Source: Neurospora intermedia (Eukaryota; Ascomycota; Sordariomycetes; Sordariales; Sordariaceae). From it: a stretch of DNA of 64,000 nucleotides. Each line of letters opens with the position of its first letter. Position 1 is the stretch's first letter. Position numbers and translations under genes: made by a program. The stretch lies in the NCBI GenBank assembly GCA_037102815.1, contig BTPP01000004.1, positions 2,852,001 through 2,916,000 on the forward strand, written 5' to 3'. Of this stretch, positions 10,525 to 21,102 are shown in pieces. The notes beneath the pieces are model-generated. The model worked only from the letters and a program-made list of their open reading frames with translations, ran no database searches and was not told the origin of the DNA.

Positions 10525-12428
10525 TTACATGACGACATCCCCTCCAAAACCAACCGGTCTCCTTCTCCCATCATTTTCGGGCACAATGGCCAAAGCCTTG
10601 TATATCCTCCCCATCCCATTCGGTCCCCGATCCACCAACCGATCCCAGCTCCTCCTCAAGTCCTTGACAAACTTGTCCTTTTCTTCTTCATCATTTCCTC
10701 TTTTCGACCGCTTCGCCAACTGCTCAACCCTCTCCCTCCCTCCCATCCCCTCCAACCACCAGGCCTGCTCAACAGGCCCATGCACCTCCACCCCTTCGCT
10801 CGCATTCGTCGCCGCCTCCGCAATCGCCGTGAAATCCACATCGGCACTCAAGTCCGTCAACCCCGGTTCCGCAAACGGGCTGACGAGATGATGCTTGCGT
10901 ATCCCGCGCAGCGAGTTGACGGGGACGCTGCCGTCGCCGGGACCGTAGTCGAGTATCAGCGCCGCGCCGCGGGGCGAGGGCTTGGGATGGGCAGGAGATC
11001 CGCCGATGCGGGTGGCGAAGTCGGAGGCGAACAGGAAAGCGTCGGGACAGATTTCGATGAGGGCGCCGGCTTGGGTGGTCCCGTCGGGGAGGACGGCGAG
11101 GGGTTTTGGAGAGGAGGAAGAAGTAGAAGGGGAAGAAGATTTGATGGCGCGGTAGCGGGGAGAGAGGTCGGGGAGGTGAAGGGAGTGGCGCGTGGGAGAA
11201 GGGGATACGGTTAGTTGGAAGTCGGGGGGAGGGGTGAGGTGCGGGTTATGAGAGGCCGGGGTGCGGAGGGTGGTGTGTGTTGAAAAGGGGGGAGTGGGGG
11301 AGACGAGGAGTTCTCGCCATTCGAGGATTGGACCTGTGGTGCCGCTTGTCCTGGGCTGTTTGGATTGTTTGGGACCGGAAGTGGTGATGGTTGCTATGGA
11401 GGACGGGGGGGCTGGTTCTGTGGGCGGGACTTGGACTAGTTGGAAGGCGTGGATGGGGAGGGCGTCGAAGAATTCGTGGGCCATTATGAAGGGGGTTTTC
11501 TCGGGGTCTGTGGGGGAGGGCATAGTGTCAGTTGAGGCCCTGACAGAAAGGGAAGACTGGTGGGAAGTGTGAAAGGAGACACGACATACCGTAGGGGATG
11601 GACTTGATGGTCTCTGTCCAGACGATGGGAATGTCTCCGTACTTGCAATGACTATGATAGCCAACCTTCGACTCGCTCATAGCGGCGTCCTCGCCGCACA
11701 ACAGGCTCTTCTGGGCCATTCTGAGCTGAGGACTGGCTTCGACCATGTAAACAGCATCGATGCTCTTAGCCATCTCTGGGAAGTTTTGTATTGTCTGATG
11801 TTCTATGATTAGCCCAGCCTCCATGAATTGCGTGAGGATATGGTGAGAAGTGACACAACACTTACCCGAAGCATATCATCCATCAAGGTACCACGACCCG
11901 GGCCGACCTCGATCAGTTCGACTCCTTTACTCGGGCGACCTTGGGCCAGCCATTCGGTGACATACCAAAGCCCACAGAGCTCACCGAAGACTTGGGAGAT
12001 CTCGGGCGAGGTGACGAAGTCGCCTTTGACGCCAAACTGGTCACGGTTTTGCTCGGATTTCTCAATGGCGCCGGTGTAGTAACCGCCAATGTCGCCAGTC
12101 AGGCACATGCGCATGAAACTGGCCAATGGCACCGGGCCGGTCGCCTGTACTTGATGTCAGAACATTTCCTTGCAGTTTTCTGAGGATATTATGAACATAC
12201 TGTAATGGCCTCAGCCAGCTGCTTTGCGAGAGGGGTTGACCATTTTCTCTCATCCTCGTCGTCGCTCAAACGGCGAGCGGTTCCTGATAGGTTGCGAGTG
12301 TTGTAGTTGGCCAAAGATGGGGGAGCCCTGTTCCTGAAAGATGGGGTTCTGGGGAACTGTGGTGGTCTCGATAAGATGGTGGCCCGCGGAATGCTCCGCA
12401 GCGCACGAGTCACGGCCAACCGGGTCAT
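10525..12428 (-). CDS. Mitochondrial MidA/NDUFAF7-type protein arginine methyltransferase
   Basis: Four exons on the minus strand: 12428-12201, 12144-11866, 11794-11590 and 11507-10525 (564 aa). All junctions keep frame and have GTATGT or GTAAGT donors. The N-terminus is Arg/Ser/Thr/Pro-rich without acidic residues for about 55 residues, a good mitochondrial presequence. The SAM-binding motif [10 protein letters not shown], is at residues 155-163, preceded by [12 protein letters not shown], characteristic of the DUF185/MidA family. The conserved A-H-E-F-F-D-A-L-P and I-L-D-Y-G-P-G-D-G blocks follow. In animals NDUFAF7 dimethylates an arginine of the complex I subunit NDUFS2 during early assembly; the same role is inferred here. 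A long low-complexity Ser/Thr/Pro insertion sits between the last two conserved blocks. Confidence 0.92.
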
Positions 12429-13143
12429 GGTGGTGGCCGAATTGGTGGGCAGTTGAGCAGTAATTGAGCTCGATTGTTCAGTTGCCTATGAACAAAGAAG
12501 GAGGGCGAGGAAGGCTAAAATATCCAAGCTCTCGGTTCAGCGGGTGTTTTCATGCCCTTTTCCCGGCCTCGGTCTGTGATACACCACCACCCTTCAGTTC
12601 CTCCCTTCAAGAGCATCTACACTAGTCCCACTCGACAAGAACCGGACCCTAACCCTCTTTGTGTAAGTCGGCGGTTCCCTATACGATTTCCATGGACTGC
12701 GGATGTTGTCTGTTTTACATGGCTGTTCTATGGGTACCAGAAGTGATTTATGGCATGATAAGAATATAAAGTCTGTCCATAATGCCCCAGGCCATGTGAT
12801 CGTCGTTGCCGTTCTGGTAGCACAGTTCATGTCGTGAAAGGGAAGAGGTCACATCTCGGAAGTTGCTATCCAAGAGCAGGGGTTAGGGTTGTTGGAGCTG
12901 GTCGGGCTTTTGGCTCTGCAGCTACACTACGGGTAGTGTTGCACTGATGGAAGGCCCCTGTCGGCCCACACAAGCTCGCGCCTCACAGTGCGGCCGGGCT
13001 CCAAGTCCAACAGGACATTTGTCCATCAATGTCCCCCAACTTACACTTGAAACATCGTCATCAACAACCTTGGGATCGCATTCAGAACAGCTGCGAGTAT
13101 CGCAACACAAAACCAACATTTCCATATCATCACCACACAGAAA
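12429..13143. promoter_or_regulatory. Divergent promoter region, methyltransferase / use1
   Basis: The 715-bp interval lies between two divergent start codons. It contains short C-rich and CTAACCC-like stretches (near 12650 and the complementary motif near 12885), but no coding sequence that I can support. Confidence 0.5.
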
Positions 13144-14353
13144 ATGGTTCGATATATCCCCGGGTTAACAACAACGGGCGTTACACCGGTTGCGCGCCCA
13201 GCAGATCCTCTGACGGATCTAACCCGACTCCTCAACCGCCTCCAACAAACGATCCTGCGCGCTGACGCCGAGCGCGAGGCCAGGCTACGGGCAAGCGAAT
13301 ATGAAAGAGAGAAGGCGCAAGCAGTATGAAGCCACCCGGGACGTACGCTCCATACTCAACATGCTAACAGAATAATCGTAGAATATCAACTATGCTCGAT
13401 CACTCCTCACCAAGCTAGAACAGGAGGCGTTAGGAATCAAGATTCATGTCCGGAAGAACGAGATCCAGAACGATTTGATACGGAAGCGAGAGATTATCGA
13501 ACAGCTTACGGAGCGCCTGAGTGACTTGGCCGAGATCGCCGCAGCAGAAGAGGCCAGCAGGCATGGAGGGGAGGGTGATAATGGGGAAGATACGTCCGAC
13601 AGCGAAGATATTCTTGCCGACATAATAGCAACGCCAAGCGAGAGCCTCGATTCCAACAAATCACCCGGTGTGCCTGTACTTGGGGAGGAGGAGGAAGAGC
13701 ACGGATGGGGCGACGACCAGGACCAGGTAGCAGAGGAAGCACCAAACACAGAAGAAAAGGAGCAGCAGCCACAAGGCCAGGAATTGAACGAGAAGCAAGG
13801 GACGAGGGGACCGATGGAAGAGACAAGGACTCAACAGTCCGAACTCCTTTCAGAAAAGCAACCCTATTCCGAGACAACCACCACACAAATGATCCGCCCT
13901 CGCCGGCAGCCCAACAATGACAACAATGACACAGCCAACGAAAAGCCAACAGCACAAACAACATCCTCCTCCCTCCTCCCGCCCTCCACGACAGCAACCT
14001 CTTCATCACAACCTGGCACGATCTCCGCCACCGCCGAAGCCATCCTCGACACCCAGCGGGCCGAGCAAGACGCTCTCTCCGAGTCCATCCTCAAACTCGC
14101 CACCGAGCTGAAGGCCTCCTCGCAGGCGTTTTCGTCGTATCTGGAGGAAGATAAAGAAACGCTGGAGAGGGCGGGTGAAGGCATGAACAAGACGGAGCAG
14201 GGCATGACCAGGGTCACGGGCAAGATGAGCACGTTGCAGAGGATGACGGAGGGAGAAGGGTGGTGGGGGAGGATGATGTTGTATGCGTATGTTTATGGGT
14301 TGATGGTCGTGCTGTTGTTGATCGTTTTTGTGTTGCCCAAGTTGAGGTTTTGA
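13144..14353 (+). CDS. use1: Use1-type ER SNARE protein
   Basis: Two exons, 13144-13323 and 13382-14353 (383 aa). The intron is 58 nt, with donor GTATGA and acceptor CGTAG. Exon 2 opens in frame with a helix that continues the N-terminal domain (L-L-T-K-L-E-Q-E). The middle is acidic and Q/E/T-rich, probably disordered. The C-terminal 120 residues carry the features of Use1: T-Q-R-A-E-Q-D-A-L-S-E-S-I-L-K-L-A, a coiled-coil SNARE-like helix, and a single C-terminal membrane anchor (V-V-L-L-L-I-V-F-V-L-P). That is the topology of a tail-anchored ER SNARE. In yeast Use1 acts with Ufe1, Sec20 and Sec22 in Golgi-to-ER fusion. Sequence identity in this family is low, so the call rests on layout and the C-terminal motif. 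Confidence 0.8.
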
Positions 14354-14842
14354 GGGGGGTTGAAGGGTGGTGTGAACTTTGGGGCGGTCACTGAAGCGCT
14401 GGAGAGAGAGGGGCAGGTTGGTGTTGGGGAAATAATAATTCAACGCTATGATTAATGGACTAAACTTGGTAGGGTATAATACACCTGAACTGCAGTCGGG
14501 ATATTATCGCCCTTGTTTCCCTTACTTTCCCTGTGCTGATGATGAGTATTGTTCGATGAAAGACCGTGTGCAAGCAAAAGCCGAACTCCAACAACAAGCA
14601 CCTCCCATAACGCTCCGTGGAACGATCCGTCTGTCTTTGCTCATCCATCGGTACTTCAATCTTTGCTTCATTGGGTTGACTAGATTTCGAATCATTTCTC
14701 TCCTGCGCAAGATCTTCCTTCGCATCCCGTTTTTGTCTTGAAAAAAAAATGCTAGCTTGAGTTGTCGACCATGGAGCCGAGCTCCTTCTCGATGGTGTAT
14801 AGTCTTCCCATCCCTGACCTTCCCCCGTCGCGATGAATAGGG
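14354..14842. other. Convergent 3' region, no gene seen
   Basis: This spacer between the convergent use1 and BRCT-WGR genes presumably holds both 3' UTRs. It includes an A9 run near 14741-14749. Nothing else stands out. Confidence 0.6.
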
Positions 14843-16409
14843 TCAGAAAACCTGCGTCTCACTGTCCACCACTGGCATTATGGTGACTGTTGCGTTTTGC
14901 CCAGTGGGGTCTGCTCTTTGTGTGGACAGCATATATTCTGTTGTTGCCTCTGAAGTCTCCTGCCTGTCATGCTGGGGCGTATGAGGAGACTCAGTGTACT
15001 GAGACTCATCAAGATGCTGGCTTTGGTCGTTCTGATGCGTTTGAGCTTGACTTCCTTTCTGCGAGGAAGTGGTAGGTTTTTCTTCATGCGTAACTCCAGA
15101 GTTGAGTATCAGGGCAGGTTGATCACTCGGCATAGACTCAGAGCCAGCGTTGACTTCTGCCTCGCGAGGCGCAGTTGGTTCCTTGGGAATGTATTTTTGT
15201 GGGATCCAGCCAACTGGTTTACCACCCGTCTATGAAAAGAGCGAGGTTAGGTCAGTACCACTTTCCCTGCTGGCCTTACTACCTCTCGGTATCGTTAGTA
15301 AGATGGTGGAAAAGATAAGCACTCACCGGTGGCTGATAAGAAAAGAACTTCGCACCCAAACTTCCCACGCCCCTGACCAGTCTCTCGTCCCATGGATATC
15401 CGACTTTGATCTCGAAAAAGCGTTTGAAGGATTCGTATTCCCGCTGAAAATCACCCGGCGTCTCGGTAAGGCGGTGGAGCTTCGGCATGGTGTCCTTCTT
15501 GCTTTTGTAGTACCTGACGCCCACGTGGTAAAGATGAGGGAGGGCGTTGGATTCGTACAGCTGCTTGGTGTCAGTTGTTTTTTTGAAGCTTATAAAGACA
15601 AAGTTGGTTGTGTATGAGACGTTCGAGATGTTGTCAGACGGAAAAGGATTTCCCTAAAGAGAAAGCTCACCTTGACCACGTATCTCTCACCAGTGATGCC
15701 CATTTCCTCATCATCCCTTGCTAGAGTAATGTTGTACTCAAAGAAGTCCGTCGGGTCGAAATAGACACGGTAGAGGTCTGATTAAACAGAAGGATGTCAG
15801 CCAACAGTGTTGTATCAAAGATATGTTTGGAATGTAAACCCCAGGGCCAAAATTACTCTGATTCACAGCCCTATCCTCCTCCTCTACACCCTTCGCAATC
15901 TTCCTCTCCAGCCTAGCCTTATCCTTCAAGGCCTTAAGCGTTGCCACATGCGAGAACTCGTCCTCACGCAGCCGTTTTGTTTCATGGATCGAATCCTCAA
16001 GCCAGTCCAAGGAGACGAGATAACATTTCTTGTCCTTTTTGTACGCGCGTGCCAGTGCTTCTTTGACTGATTTGGATCGTATGTGTCAGTGCCATGTTCT
16101 GATTTTACACTACCATACCAGAAGTATTTGCTCGTCACATATGTATGTCATCTTTCTCGTTATGGCATGGTAGCAGAGAAATGACCAGAAAAGCTCACCT
16201 CTAGGACCCTTCTTGTCGAATTCTTCCCTTGTGCAGACAAGATGGGTCACGTCTTCACTCATCCGCCAGCTGAACGTGCCGGCTCGGAGATTCACCCATC
16301 TGGAGATGTTGGTGTCTGTCCATTGGCCGAGGAAGGTGCCGGAGAGGGCTATGTTGAGCCCTTTGAAGATTGGCCTGGGTCGTCCGGTGCCGGCTTTGCC
16401 TCTGGGCAT
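14843..16409 (-). CDS. BRCT-WGR domain protein without PARP catalytic domain
   Basis: Five exons on the minus strand: 16409-16199, 16066-15857, 15777-15671, 15560-15327 and 15229-14843 (382 aa). Exon 2 must end at a GTAATT donor (15856) to keep frame. Exon 4 has a tandem AAGCAG acceptor, so one Gln may be present or absent. Residues about 13-100 form a BRCT domain (G-L-N-I-A-L-S-G-T-F start, T-H-L-V-C, Y-L-V-S-L-D-W-L-E-D end). Residues about 140-260 resemble a WGR domain (L-Y-R-V-Y-F-D, Y-V-V-K, H-V-G-V-R-Y-Y, F-K-R-F-F-E-I-K-V-G-Y-P-W). The signature WGR itself is replaced by H-V-G-V-R. The tail is Q/S/T/H-rich. BRCT plus WGR is the DNA-break-sensing half of fungal PARPs, but no regulatory or ADP-ribosyltransferase domain follows. 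A nuclear DNA-damage or chromatin role is inferred. Confidence 0.85.
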
Positions 16410-17080
16410 TCTGAATCAACAGGCGAAGGGTTGAAGGCTGATATACCACGCACGGATTCTTGGGTTTGTGTGAGAAACGATGTTAGAAGATGTAATGATG
16501 ATAATGATGGAGATGCTGGCAGTGATAGTGAGGCGTGCTGTTAAGGTGAGCCAGTGAAGGATTCGATACCTGGTGATGAATTGGGAAGTGAGTGTAATAC
16601 AGGGCAGCGTTAGTATGTCAAGATGGATCCGCAACGGTAGAAGAAGGATCCTGGAGATGAAGCTGAAAACTCTGGCAGCTTTATGGTAGAATGGTGGAGA
16701 GAAGGAGAGTTATCTGGATCTACGAGAGTCTTGTATGTGATATTTTGAGAGACAAGGAGAAGGTGTACAACAGGATCCAGCAAAGATCAGATCAAAACAA
16801 TCTATCAGAGTATTCGCAAAGTTCAGACGACAAAAGTGGGAACGACGAGACCTCCGAATACCCAATGGAGTGACATATTGAAAGAGAAGTCTACGGAAGG
16901 GTGATGACCGAAAATGACAGCCATACAGATCTTACCTCCTAGTACCATGTCAGGGTATTTGCGTACTAGAACTCATGAGTTCTTCCTGTGAATGGCTTCC
17001 CAGCGTTCAGTTTGGGTGGAAGTAATGCAAAGTGATGATGATACTCACCGATCAATATGCCCTTAGTGTGAATATCGCCA
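16410..17080. other. Intergenic spacer between two minus-strand genes
   Basis: This 671-bp spacer should contain the 3' UTR of the zeta-type kinase gene and the promoter and leader of the BRCT-WGR gene. I see no coding signal. Confidence 0.55.
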
Positions 17081-18136
17081 TCACCCCAAAACACTCCCAA
17101 CAAACTTATCCGCATCAAAGGGCTCCAATGGCGGAAACGTCCCAGTAAACCCAACCCCAATTCCATCCATCAACGTCTGAATATCCTCAATCTCTAGATC
17201 CACCTTTGGATCCCCCAGCTTCCTCAAAACCTCAACATCCTCCTCCACAATCCTCATTTCCTCCACCGATAGCTTCCTAGCCCTCTCAATCTCCAACGTC
17301 CTCAACGCTCCCCCAGTATGATCCCTTACCCACCTCCTCGTCCTCTCCTCTTTTCTTTCCCCTTCTACTCTTTCCCCATCCTCTTCCACTCTAACCCTCT
17401 CATTCCAGAAGGCCACCCCCTCCCCCCTCCTGACGACCACTACCCCATCCACTGCGTCACTCTCATCCACAAACCTCGCCGCCTCCACCAACCCCTGATA
17501 ACTCTCATCATGCACCCTCTTCGGCGTCAGTCTCACCGGTAGTCCCCTCGAGCCAGCCTCCGGTAGCCTTTTCCAATACCGCACCAAACATCCCAACCTG
17601 CTCATCCCCTCGGGTACCGCCAAGATGGCCACTTTCACTGTATACCCGGCCTTTGCAAAAATCTCAACCAGCTTGCAAAAGTCATCTGGATGCCTGCATG
17701 CAGATTCCACCAAGACATCAATCCCGGCCTCGGCGGCGTGTTGGCATGCCATCTGCAGCCAGAGGCGGGCGTCCAGCCCTGCCAAGACGGAGGCTTGGGC
17801 CGGGGGGAACTGAGCGAGGCAAGAGGCGTAGTGAGGGTGGTACGTCTTGTAGGTGTCGGCTATGAAGTGGGCCGGGGAACGGTGGGAGGGGTGGTAGGCG
17901 GTCATGGCGCGGCGGAGGAGGGGCGCCAGGCGGGTCTTGCCGGCGCCGGTTTGGCCGACTATTAGGATGGCGAGGGGGCGGCGACGGGTGGTGGTGGTGT
18001 CTTTGGTTGTAGATGCGGTTGGGGAAGGGGGGCTGCTGGGTAGATAGGGTTGTAGTTCGGCGGGAAGGATTTGGGTGGTGAAGATCTCGAGGCGGGCGGA
18101 GGGAGTAAGGGTCCAGGAGGCGGGGAAGGTTGCCAT
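17081..18136 (-). CDS. Zeta-toxin-family P-loop kinase
   Basis: Intronless, 351 aa. A Walker A motif, G-Q-T-G-A-G-K-T, lies at residues 61-68 after a hydrophobic strand (L-A-I-L-I-V). Next comes F-I-A-D-T-Y-K-T-Y-H-P-H-Y, matching the D-x-D/E-x-R-x-x-H-P-x-Y segment that holds the catalytic Asp in the family. Then D-V-L-V-E-S-A-C-R and A-G-Y-T-V-K-V-A-I-L-A-V-P, ending at the R-Y segment, also fit zeta-type kinases. Bacterial zeta proteins phosphorylate UDP-N-acetylglucosamine and are held in check by an epsilon antitoxin; the substrate of fungal homologues is not known to me. The C-terminal third is charged (E, R, V). There is no secretion signal and no antitoxin-like neighbour, so a housekeeping small-molecule kinase role is more likely than a toxin role. 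Confidence 0.85.
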   Translation of the reverse strand: MATFPASWTLTPSARLEIFTTQILPAELQPYLPSSPPSPTASTTKDTTTTRRRPLAILIVGQTGAGKTRLAPLLRRAMTAYHPSHRSPAHFIADTYKTYHPHYASCLAQFPPAQASVLAGLDARLWLQMACQHAAEAGIDVLVESACRHPDDFCKLVEIFAKAGYTVKVAILAVPEGMSRLGCLVRYWKRLPEAGSRGLPVRLTPKRVHDESYQGLVEAARFVDESDAVDGVVVVRRGEGVAFWNERVRVEEDGERVEGERKEERTRRWVRDHTGGALRTLEIERARKLSVEEMRIVEEDVEVLRKLGDPKVDLEIEDIQTLMDGIGVGFTGTFPPLEPFDADKFVGSVLG

Positions 18137-19164
18137 GGTTGTTGTTTGGGTTTAAGTCAAGTATGAGGGGAGTTAGTATAGGGATAGGAGTGTTAGAGGA
18201 ACTGACAATATGGGGAGCTATGTGTTGCAACGGAATATTTGAGTCCTCGATGTGGTTCACAATGTGTCAACCAATTACAATGACACGGCTCAAGAGTGTT
18301 AGCATGTAGATAACATATCGATTTGAGAGTCGAAGCTCACGGACGAGACTGAAAGATCGGACGACGTTCGTCTCTACACCACAACATTGCCGCGATGGAA
18401 CGTTGAGGCTCAACTTTTGGCAATTGAGGAATGAGGAGTAAGCAGCCAAACGGAGGAATGTCTCACTTTCGGCAACTCATTCCGACCTCACCTCATGTCC
18501 TCCCCCACGACAAGGCGGGCGTGGGGGTGAAAGATGGTCGTCATTCGAGAAACAGGGGGTCGCAAAATTGTTGATGTTCTGCAAAGGGAAGTTTCCTGAT
18601 CGCCATGATGCCTTTTCCTGACATCGAAGTTTACACCTACGTTAGATATCTTGGCAGTGAGACCCCTGTGAATCGGAAACCGAGAAAATGGGCATCGTGA
18701 TCAACACAAAAGCCATTCATCTTTTGTGGTCTTGGTCAACCTTCGCCCCGCTCTCCCCACGATCCCAAATCCACTCTCCACCACCCACGCTACGTCGGCC
18801 GCCCTTGGCGCTTTCAATCGGCACGAACTTGCACTAACACTTAAAAAAAAAAATTGGAGATCCCGCCTATTCCCGGAAGGCCACCGACTCCGAAAGCGGA
18901 GCGAAGATCAATGGATCATGATGTCAAACAACCGACGATTCAGAACTCTCGCGCCTTCGCCATTAACTTGAAAAGAAACACGCACCGCCATTCCGGAGAG
19001 CGGTCGGTGAAAGTTCGCGTATGTTGGATTAGTAAACATTAATATTTGTACATATACAAATTGGTTGTCTTCGTCCGAATAGACTTCTTGTTGTCCTCGT
19101 CTTGTTGATATCGATCCATTGACATAATCAAATCACCTCGATTTCAATCATCACAATCGACAAA
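18137..19164. promoter_or_regulatory. Divergent promoter region, zeta-type kinase / PEP-mutase-like gene
   Basis: About 1 kb lies between two divergent start codons. It includes an A11 run at 18843-18853 and an AT-rich segment just before 19080. No gene is visible. Confidence 0.5.
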
Positions 19165-20192
19165 ATGGCAGTAATCAACCAAGCAGCAGCCAAGCTCCGC
19201 GCTCAACTCTTTGAGTCGGATGATCTCATCGTCTGTCCCGGCGTTCAAGATGGTCTCTCCGCGAGGGTTTGTCTTCAGCAGGGTTTCAAGAACTTGTACA
19301 TGGTAAGTCTGCCACCGTCCGCATTGCGCACCGCTGCATATCCCCTAACTCTTGCTAACAAAACAACCCCCTTAACTCCCAGACCGGCGCCGGAACCGCC
19401 ATCTCCCTCCTAGGCATGCCCGACCTTGGCCTTACCACCGCCGACGACATGGTCCGCCAAGCGTCCATGCTCTCCTCCCTCGACCGCTCCGTACCCCTAA
19501 TTGCCGACATCGACACCGGCTTCGGCGGGCCCGTCATGGTCGCCCGGACTGTCGAGCGTTACATCCTGGGTGGTGTGGCCGGCCTCCACCTCGAAGACCA
19601 AGTAACCACCAAGCGGTGCGGCCACCTAGGAGGCAAAGAGATGGTGGACGTGGCGACCTTTGTCGCGCGCATCCGTGCGGCCCGCGAAGCGAGGGAGAGA
19701 CTGGGAAGTGATTTGGTCATCATCGCCCGCACCGACGCGCTTCAGTCCATGGGGTTCGATGAAGCCCTAACTCGCCTCAAGGCCGCCGTGGAAGCCGGCG
19801 CGGACGCCGTGTTCTTGGAAGGCGTCAAGGATCGGGAACAAATGGCCAAGTTCACAAAAGAGATGGCACCAACCCCGTGCTTGATCAATCTTGTTCCTGG
19901 AGGACTGACGCCCTTGGTGAACGCCAAGGAAGCGAAGGAGTTGGGGTACAGAATCGCCATCTGGCCGTGCTTTGCCATGACGCATGCGTACGTGGCTTAC
20001 CAGAAGGCAGCGAAGGAGTTGCTGGAGACGGGGGCGGTGACGGCTGGCTTTACCGAAAAGCAAAAGGGCGAAGGGGAGAATGCGGAGCAGGTTCCCGGTG
20101 GGATTAGAGAGCTTTTTGAGCTTTGCGGGTTGAGTGAGTGCGTCGAGTTCGATAACAAGATGGGTGGACAGACGTTTTCGAAGGGCGTTTAA
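19165..20192 (+). CDS. Isocitrate lyase/PEP mutase superfamily enzyme
   Basis: Two exons, 19165-19302 and 19383-20192 (315 aa). The 80-nt intron has a GTAAGT donor and CCCAG acceptor. The protein is a single TIM-barrel domain. D-I-D-T-G-F-G (residues 88-94) supplies Mg2+-binding acidic residues. K-R-C-G-H-L-G-G-K (123-131) is the family loop with the catalytic Cys. A-R-T-D-A and L-E-G follow. The gating-region sequence N-L-V-P-G-G-L-T-P differs from the N-S-V-E-N-G type of oxaloacetate acetylhydrolases, so oxalate production is not favoured. Size and motifs resemble the 2,3-dimethylmalate lyase / methylisocitrate lyase-like / carboxyphosphonoenolpyruvate mutase-like group, enzymes that cleave or rearrange C-C or P-C bonds of 2-hydroxy-dicarboxylates. 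The substrate cannot be named from sequence. No mitochondrial or peroxisomal signal is obvious. Confidence 0.88.
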
Positions 20193-21102
20193 GTTGAGGT
20201 TAGTTTACGCGCTGGCGTGATGAGGTGTGGAGAAAAGAGCGACTTCAAAATAGTTTAATGATATACCCAGAGTCCTGTGGCAACAATAATACAGTCATAA
20301 GATCATGAACTAGGCAACGAATGTGAACGTGCATGTTTTCCGTGGCTAGCCACGACTGAATGACAATATATAACATGAGCAGGCTGAAAGACCATGATCT
20401 GATCAACATGTGGGAACAGGGGAGGCGTGGAGATATAAATTGTATGTTTATTGTCCCATCCAAGTGACAGGCACTGAGCCTGATATCTGCCAGTAACCAC
20501 GAAATGCATGAACTTGCTAATAACAACCGAAACCTGACATCAAAGGATCCTGAAAGAAAAGAAAAGAAAGATATTAGAACACACTGAAAGTAAAAAAAAA
20601 GTCAAAAGAAGCCGCTAACATAACACTCCGAAGAACACTGTCTTGACAACAATCTGGTAGTAGAAATCCCCCCCAAAAACGTGTTCCTTCCTCAAACGCC
20701 TCTGTTAATGTAAACCGTCCGAAGGTAACTTCAAGTTCTTCCACTGAAGCTCTGCCAAGCGCCCAAGCTTGGTATTGTCTTCAACAATGGAGAGATACGC
20801 CCGAGCCTCTGGCGCCAGCGCAATGTGTACAGTCAAACCAGACCATCTCCTGAGAGCTAGTACATGGTGGACGACAAGAAAAAGATGAACAAATAAGCGC
20901 AAACCCTAACTCCTGGTATGATGTGTAGCACGATAACAAGAAAACAAGTAGATGAAAATAACAAAGATGAGAGTGAAGTGGAGAGAGGCCAAAAAGGCGC
21001 GATCCAAGTATAGTAGCAGCCGTGGGGCATATGAGCTTTGTAATGCTGATATCTTCGCTTTTGGATCTGTGTCGTTCATTCGTAAGGTAACGCATAGCTT
21101 TG
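20193..21102. other. Convergent 3' region, no gene seen
   Basis: This 910-bp spacer lies between the convergent PEP-mutase-like gene and atg1. It is AT-rich, with short A-runs (for example near 20590). No coding signal is seen. Confidence 0.55.

Noticed and set aside
17081-18136. Toxin-antitoxin system reading of the zeta-type kinase
   Set aside because: No antitoxin-like neighbour, no mobile-element context, and the family has many single eukaryotic members.
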